64,000 bases of DNA from NCBI RefSeq assembly GCF_035762905.1, contig NZ_DASUCC010000109.1:68883-132882 (forward strand), given 5' to 3'. Of this stretch, positions 59,519 to 64,000 are shown one piece after another. Source of the DNA: DASYTH01 sp035762905. GTDB taxonomy: Bacteria > Actinomycetota > Actinomycetes > Mycobacteriales > Pseudonocardiaceae. The first letter of the stretch is position 1. Each line of letters opens with the position of its first letter. A program made the translations under genes and the position numbers. Under the pieces are notes generated by a model. That model saw nothing but the letters and a program-made list of their open reading frames with translations, made no database searches and was not told the DNA's origin.

Positions 59519-59649
59519 CGCCGAATCGATCCACGGTAGTCGTCCCGGATCTCACCCATGCCGCAGGCTCATGAAATTAGCCTGCATAGAACGTGCCTTG
59601 GCCTATACGACCCGCACAGCGGGCTCGGACGCGGATAGCGCCCGATGAT

Positions 59650-59975
59650 CAGGATCGCGAAGAAACGCCCTGAGACCGGAACGGCGGCAGCCTGCTCGAA
59701 GGAGATGTCCACCAACACCTTCGCGCAGTACGCGGTCGCTCGAACCGGCAAGCTCGCCCCGACGCCGGCGAATCTCCGTTCCGGCCAGGTTCCGGCCCGG
59801 GCTGGCGTACTTCGGGCGGCGCGGTCCGAAGCCGGCGAGCCGGATCGGGTAGGGCAGGCCGGACATGGTGTGCCAGGTGCCTCGGTTCCATGCTGGCCGC
59901 GTGTACCCGCACCAGAACGTCGTCGTATCCGATGGTGGGTGTGTCGATCTGCGTGACCCGGAACAGGTCCTCGGG
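59650..59975 (-). pseudogene. Decayed NAD(P)-dependent alcohol dehydrogenase (MDR superfamily)
   Basis: Minus-strand pieces: LFRVTQIDTPTIGYDDVLVR and VHAASMEPR in one frame; then, after a frameshift near 59880, GTWHTMSGLPYPIRLAGFGP and RRPKYASPGRNLAGTE. After a deletion, AYCAKVLVDISFEQAAAVPV matches the next conserved block. These are consecutive parts of zinc-free MDR/quinone-reductase-type enzymes. The cofactor-binding domain is missing. Non-functional. Confidence 0.72.
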
Positions 59976-60365
59976 AGCGGAGCGGGCAGCCGACTGAACG
60001 GGTTAGACCGCACCAAATGTTCTCGACACGGCGTTGAGCCTGCTCGACTACAGCGGCCGGCCACCGAACTGCCCGGCTCGCAAAGCCCTGGTCGCGCTGG
60101 CGTAAGTATTTGCGCCGGGCATGATCTGTTCCAATGACGCGGCCCGCTCACCTCAGGTGGTGCTGGGAGCAGGCCGCCACCGGCGAATTTACCGCCGGTC
60201 CGGTCGAAACACATTACGCTCTCTGGGTCAATCCGTCGGCGACAGATCGCCCTGAATTAACGACTCACGACGCTAGGGCATCCGCTCGACAGCCCCTGCC
60301 GTTCGATGCCGGTCTCTCATTGGCAGCAGTGGAAGCGGCAATCAGGCGGCCAGGTTTCACGAAGG

Positions 60366-60677
60366 TTACGCCGGGCGGCGCGCGAGTGGCGGCTCTGGGC
60401 TGGGCAGGCGCAGTGCGTCGATCTTCGCTTCGAGGGCGCCGATCAGATGTCGATACCTGTCGATTCGGTCGAGCAGTTCGGCGATCTCGGGACTGTCCGT
60501 TGCCCGGCGGCCGCGGGACCCCGCCAGCTCGTGCGCGGTTAGATGTCTCACGTAGGCAAGCTCCGCTGGCTTCGCACGGCGGGGATTCCACCATGCCCGT
60601 TCGCGCGGATCGTACAAGAGGTGTTCGCCGGTACTGTCGTGCCAGTGGGCTGGCTCGGTGCCGGTAAGTATGCTCAT
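60366..60677 (-). CDS. Small hypothetical protein with C-terminal coiled coil
   Basis: 103 aa from the ATG at 60677, preceded by GGAAGGA at a good distance. An aromatic, basic N-terminal half (HLLYDPRERAWWNPRRAKPA) is followed by a predicted coiled coil (EIAELLDRIDRYRHLIGALE). No family is recognised. A clear ribosome site and plausible composition argue that it is real; the surrounding sequence is decayed, so it may itself be a relic. Confidence 0.5.
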   Translation of the reverse strand: MSILTGTEPAHWHDSTGEHLLYDPRERAWWNPRRAKPAELAYVRHLTAHELAGSRGRRATDSPEIAELLDRIDRYRHLIGALEAKIDALRLPSPEPPLARRPA

Positions 60678-62694
60678 AGCGTTTCCTTCCGCAGCACGAG
60701 TCGCCTCGTCGTTTGCCCGCCCTCGGCCAGCTCGGGCTTCCATTCAGCTCCGCACCGTCATCTGGCACCTGATTCCCGACCTCGACGCGGTTCGTTGGAA
60801 CTCGCGATATTTGTCGGGCCGACGAATTCAGTCTCCACGAGCGGGTCGGCATGCGCCAGTGCCGTAGGTCCCCGTCCTTGTGACTCAATGCCCGCGGCAC
60901 TTCAAAAGGCCAGCGGTGTTTGGTCACGGAGGATTTGATCCGGCCTGCCCGTGCGTGGCGGGACCATTGGCCCGACATGGCGGCGACCGCCCCGTGATGA
61001 CTGTTGTCGACGGCTCGGCCGCCGCACTACACGCGGTGCGGCGGGCGGCCGTGCAAGCAGCCCGCAGACATGCAGCCCGACCGCGGCACCTGCCCGCAAC
61101 CAGTGTGGTGAACCGCGGTGGTAAGGGGTGGCGGGCCTGGCCAACGCTTTGCAGGATTTCGCGGTACTAAGGGAGATTGTCTTTCCCGCACCGTTAAGGC
61201 GCCGATGTCCGTCGACCCGTTCCGCCAGGTTTGCAGGACGGGGCGGGCGCTGTTGGCCACGGCAGTTTGGATGCCGCGGTGCGGTGGTCATCCGCAGCTG
61301 TCAACGGCGCGCGAACTTTCAGGCGTCGCCGACAGCAGCACGCGGGTCTGGCCCGACTCGGTCCATCATCTGGGTGATTGTGGTCGTGGGCCTCGGTGCG
61401 AATGGTTCGTAACCCGGTCGGCCAGATCTCGGTGTATTTGCGGCGGCCAATCAGGATCATTTGGCTGGGCGTGGGGTGGCGTCCGTGGAGGCCGTGGCGT
61501 GTTGGCATCGGCGAGGAACTGCTCCACCGTCGGCTGGACGTCACGGTCCGCGATCGGCTGTGTAACTGACGGTATGTAGTGGCGGTAGTGGGGCACGACC
61601 CCCGGCGTTGGCCTACCTGACGGATGCATCCGTCGTTCTCCGTCCGGCGGCGGGCGATCCGGCCAGCGGTGGCAGGCCACAGGAACTCGCCACCCAGCCG
61701 CCAGGCGATGTCACCTCTCGTTCGGTCCTAGCGGGACATATCGTGGTCGCGTACGGTGGGCGGGCCCGAGGGCAGGTGGCGAGAAGTGGTCATCCGGCTG
61801 GTCGCCACTCGCCGCCCTGCTCGATCGCCGATTCGATCGCGACTTCTTCGGCGACCTCGACCCGAGCAAGAGCATGGGCGGCTACCATGCCGGCATTGTC
61901 CATTAAGGACAGTGGCTCGGCCGTACCGGCAGGCAGTGGGGGGCGTGCCCATCAGTCCCGATCGGACATTGTTAAGACCACCTCCACCGCTGTTCGCCCT
62001 CATGAGGGCCCCGGCGTCCCGAAACGACCATCCAGTGCTGCCCCGAGCTCACGGCGACCGGGTCGGCCCGCCGGCCGCGGTACGGCGCCGCTTGACGCCG
62101 GCGTGCGCGCCATCTTCGCCGTCCTACCGAGGGTCGGTGCCGTGCGGATCGGTTGGCTCTGCCGCGCGACTTCTCCAGGGCACCTGACCACCTCGTCTTT
62201 GGAGTATGTGCTGTCCGCGGGGTGCTACTTGGTGCGGCGTTGTGCTATCGCAGTTGTGTTCCTCAGCAGGACGATTGGGGGTTGAGTGGCTGACGATCAA
62301 GGAGTTCCGGAGACGGGTAGGCCGACCATCATCGCCTTCGGGAGCATCACATTTGGGCACCACTCAGGCGCGGGGGACAAACAGCACATCGAACCTGAGG
62401 GGGTTCCTCATCGGGTGCGTCTTTAACTCCGCTGGGCAGGCCAGCGGATACCCCCCGTGCGGGGGACTGAAGTATCTGTCAACTCTTCCGCGGGGTAGGC
62501 TGCACAATTGTTGCCCTGGACCCCGGCGGCGTGACATGTCCGCGTGATGATCGCGGACACTGACCACGAGCCGAGGTCCTTTTACGTATATGAAACTCTC
62601 AAGTCGCTTCGAACAATGGTGGCATACGCATCGTGCCCGGTAACGCACAACACTGCGGCCTCAGCGGTGGCGGCATCTACCACGGCGTGCGAGC
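60678..62694. other. Two-kilobase stretch without recognisable genes
   Basis: I find no frame here with both a ribosome site and a recognisable domain. Codon-position GC bias is weak in all frames. Occasional stretches look formerly coding, for example a minus-strand run around 61800-61930 (DNAGMVAAHALARVEVAEEV), but are too short to identify. Probably decayed DNA. Confidence 0.5.
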
Positions 62695-62868
62695 ATGTTG
62701 ACCGCCACCGGCCTGCCGATGCTCATCGCCGGCAATACCGCGCTGGTCAGTGGCGGCGCCGCGGTGGTCGGCAGCGTCCCGGCAGTGCCGCAAGGGCGCC
62801 GGCTGACCACCTCACCGGTGACAGCGCACCCGTGCGCACATTCCACAACAATGTCCTATCCACTATGA
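62695..62868 (+). CDS. Possible small hydrophobic ORF preceding the microprotein genes
   Basis: 57 codons with a hydrophobic core (GLPMLIAGNTALVSGGAAVV) and a polar tail. No convincing Shine-Dalgarno. Its stop overlaps the ATGAAGGAG that serves as ribosome site for the next microprotein, which could couple translation, or the frame may be chance. Listed because of that position only. Confidence 0.25.
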   Translation: MLTATGLPMLIAGNTALVSGGAAVVGSVPAVPQGRRLTTSPVTAHPCAHSTTMSYPL

Positions 62869-62879
62869 AGGAGCACCTC

Positions 62880-62996
62880 ATGGGAATCGTCATCATCGGC
62901 GGTCTGATCGACTCCGTTCTCGGCATCGTCAACGGCGCGGTAGTGGCCATCACCAGCGCCGCCAGCGCCGTCCTCCTCCCCCTGCTCCCCATTTAG
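62880..62996 (+). CDS. Hydrophobic microprotein 1 (38 aa)
   Basis: MGIVIIGGLIDSVLGIVNGA and then an Ala/Val/Leu helix ending LLPLLPI. AAGGAG lies 9 bases before the ATG. It is a single amphipathic/transmembrane helix with one acidic residue (Asp11) and no positive charge. A paralogue 177 bp downstream (63173) shares MGIVIIGGLIDSV and the ending LLPI. Duplication with preserved start, core and C-terminus implies selection. Size and composition fit a membrane-active or quorum-type peptide, a holin-like or toxin peptide, or a regulator of a membrane protein; no family is recognised. Confidence 0.7.
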   Translation: MGIVIIGGLIDSVLGIVNGAVVAITSAASAVLLPLLPI

Positions 62997-63172
62997 CACC
63001 TAGACCCTGAGGCCTCCATTAGGACGCACCGGCCGGCGGGGGTGGCCCGCGGAACTTCAGGTTAGGGAGCTCTGGGCCAGTCAATATCGGCCGGCCACCG
63101 CGCGGGTGTAACCAGCCACACGCACAACCCCACAATTGATGTTCCACCCAATAGGTATAGGAGCACGTAATC

Positions 63173-63277
63173 ATGGGTATCGTCATCATCGGCGGTCTGA
63201 TCGACTCAGTCGTCGGCATCGTCACCGGCACCGTGTTCGGCATTGTCGGTGCGGTCAGCGCCTTGCTTCCCATCTAG
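63173..63277 (+). CDS. Hydrophobic microprotein 2 (34 aa), paralogue of 62880-62996
   Basis: MGIVIIGGLIDSVVGIVTGT, then VFGIVGAVSALLPI. AGGAG is placed ~9 bases upstream of the ATG. Relative to microprotein 1 the first 13 residues are identical, the central helix is diverged and four residues are missing near the end. A strong 10-bp hairpin follows 17 bases after the stop, consistent with an expressed transcript ending there. Confidence 0.72.
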   Translation: MGIVIIGGLIDSVVGIVTGTVFGIVGAVSALLPI

Positions 63278-63293
63278 GCATCAGGGCTCGATC

Positions 63294-63335
63294 GGCACGA
63301 CCCTCGTCCGGCGTGGCCGGCCGGCGGGTCGTGCC
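63294..63335 (+). terminator. Terminator-like hairpin after microprotein 2
   Basis: GGCACGACCC (63294-63303) and GGGTCGTGCC (63326-63335) form a perfect 10-bp stem; the 22-base loop itself contains GGCCGGCC-type pairing. No T-run, as usual for high-GC actinomycetes. Confidence 0.6.
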
Positions 63336-63592
63336 CCCTGCGCAGTCGGCACCTACCACGCTGAGACCGACCATCCCGTCGCCGCCGCCATCATCGGCTC
63401 CGAGCGGAGGTCTCGGTGGTCCTACCCCGACGGACGACCGGTCTAGCCGCCCCGGCAGTGTTGAGTGTGAATCCGTCTCGATCGAGACGTGGTGGACCAT
63501 CGTCACCGCCGCACGCGCCGTGGTCTGCTCCGTAGTGGACGCACCCGTCGGACTTTCCGAGGATTCGGTGCGACTCCAAAGGAGCAGACACT

Positions 63593-64000
63593 GTGAGGAT
63601 TCACCATCAACAGATCCGCCGGGGGATCGTCGTCACCATGGCCGCAACCCTTGCGGTCCCCCTCATGTGGGCACTGGCCCCGCTGACCGCGTCCGCCGCG
63701 GTCAACTGCGTTGTGGGTCCCGGCGTGACCCAGACCGATACGGTCGTGACCGGAAGCCCCGGCAACGACACGATCGACTGCGGCGGCACCAACCCCGCCA
63801 AGACCATCAACGGCAACGGTGGAAACGACACGATCACCGGCTCGGACTTCGACGACACGATCAACGGCGGCGACGGCAACGACACCCTCACCGGCGGCAC
63901 CGGCGCCGACACCCTCACCGGCGGGCTGGGCATCGACACCATCTCCGGCAGCGCCGGCAATGACATCCTCGTCGGCGCCTCCAACGACGGCAGCCAGGAC
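63593..64000 (+). CDS. Secreted RTX-type calcium-binding repeat protein, 3' end beyond window
   Basis: GTG start with AAGGAG 8 bases upstream. A signal peptide (basic IRRGIVVTMAATLAVPLMWA, cleavage near ASA) is followed by nonapeptide repeats of the GGxGxDxhx type: GSPGNDTIDCGG, GNGGNDTITGSD, GGDGNDTLTGGTGADTLTGG, SGSAGNDILVGAS. Such repeats bind Ca2+ and fold into a parallel beta-roll outside the cell. Only 136 residues are visible, so the remaining length and any effector domain are unknown. Confidence 0.85.
   Translation, partial: MRIHHQQIRRGIVVTMAATLAVPLMWALAPLTASAAVNCVVGPGVTQTDTVVTGSPGNDTIDCGGTNPAKTINGNGGNDTITGSDFDDTINGGDGNDTLTGGTGADTLTGGLGIDTISGSAGNDILVGASNDGSQD

Noticed and set aside
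61194..61680. Minus-strand frames of ~100 codons
   Set aside because: No ribosome site, Pro/Arg/His-rich composition without domain similarity, and neighbours are equally degenerate.
62747..63273. Minus-strand frames opposite the two microproteins
   Set aside because: They read the complement of the duplicated MGIVIIGG segment and have no ribosome sites; the + strand frames have both sites and conserved ends.

Overview
The base composition (very high GC with strong G/C third positions), GTG/TTG starts, GTGA/ATGA stop-start overlaps, a SARP regulator, PadR, ROK and LAL-LuxR regulators, Tat/Sec secreted glycosidases with ricin-type lectin tails and a CebR-type operator point to a filamentous actinomycete. 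A Pseudonocardiales-like genome is my guess, not a demonstrated assignment. The window reads as chromosomal accessory DNA: compact operons separated by stretches of decayed genes, integrase scraps and partial tRNA.

Layout. 1-9.4 kb: a leftward cassette in which an enhancer-binding activator (bEBP) and a sigma-54 factor are followed by a textbook -24/-12 promoter. That promoter leads into two paralogous acidic/glycine-zipper proteins, an HExxH metallopeptidase, an unknown 581-aa protein, a PLP-dependent acyl-transferase-like enzyme and an M20 peptidase that runs off the left edge. Sigma-54 is generally considered absent or very rare in Actinobacteria, so this self-contained regulon is the most striking item here. 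9.7-12.3 kb: PadR / TPR / sugar-phosphate isomerase operon. 12.3-19 kb: a StrR-like ParB regulator, decayed folD, an alpha/beta hydrolase, a GT87 membrane glycosyltransferase, a deletion derivative of ornithine cyclodeaminase and an FAD oxidase. 19.2-26.3 kb: a ROK regulator and a 1917-aa secreted ThuA / PQQ-type sugar dehydrogenase multidomain protein.

26.4-36.6 kb: a leftward six-gene arabinoxylan-degradation operon (GH10 xylanase, GH43, GH29, GH54, GDSL esterase, ROK regulator). It sits behind a perfect CebR-type box and LacI-type palindromes, with a FadR-type GntR gene upstream. 36.8-45.0 kb: a DUF429 gene split into two parts that would rejoin in frame; the interrupting 7.6 kb is bounded by 86-bp direct repeats and carries a truncated ECF sigma factor, a small secreted protein, a SARP/NB-ARC/TPR regulator and a three-gene operon (small membrane protein, PrsW-type protease, secreted Ala-rich protein with a nuclease-like C-terminus). 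45.1-50.2 kb: membrane protein, LAL regulator, EEP-family hydrolase, RidA.

50.6-58.2 kb: decayed tyrosine-integrase pieces and two tRNA-Lys 3' halves flank an acyl-CoA ligase and a guanidine module. The module is a guanidine-I (ykkC) riboswitch followed by an overlapping four-gene operon (guanidine hydrolase plus a NitT/TauT-type ABC transporter), which together sense, import and hydrolyse guanidine. 58.7-64 kb: a DUF4352 protein, a decayed alcohol dehydrogenase, about 2 kb without recognisable genes, two tandem paralogous hydrophobic microproteins, and the start of a secreted RTX-repeat protein cut by the right edge.
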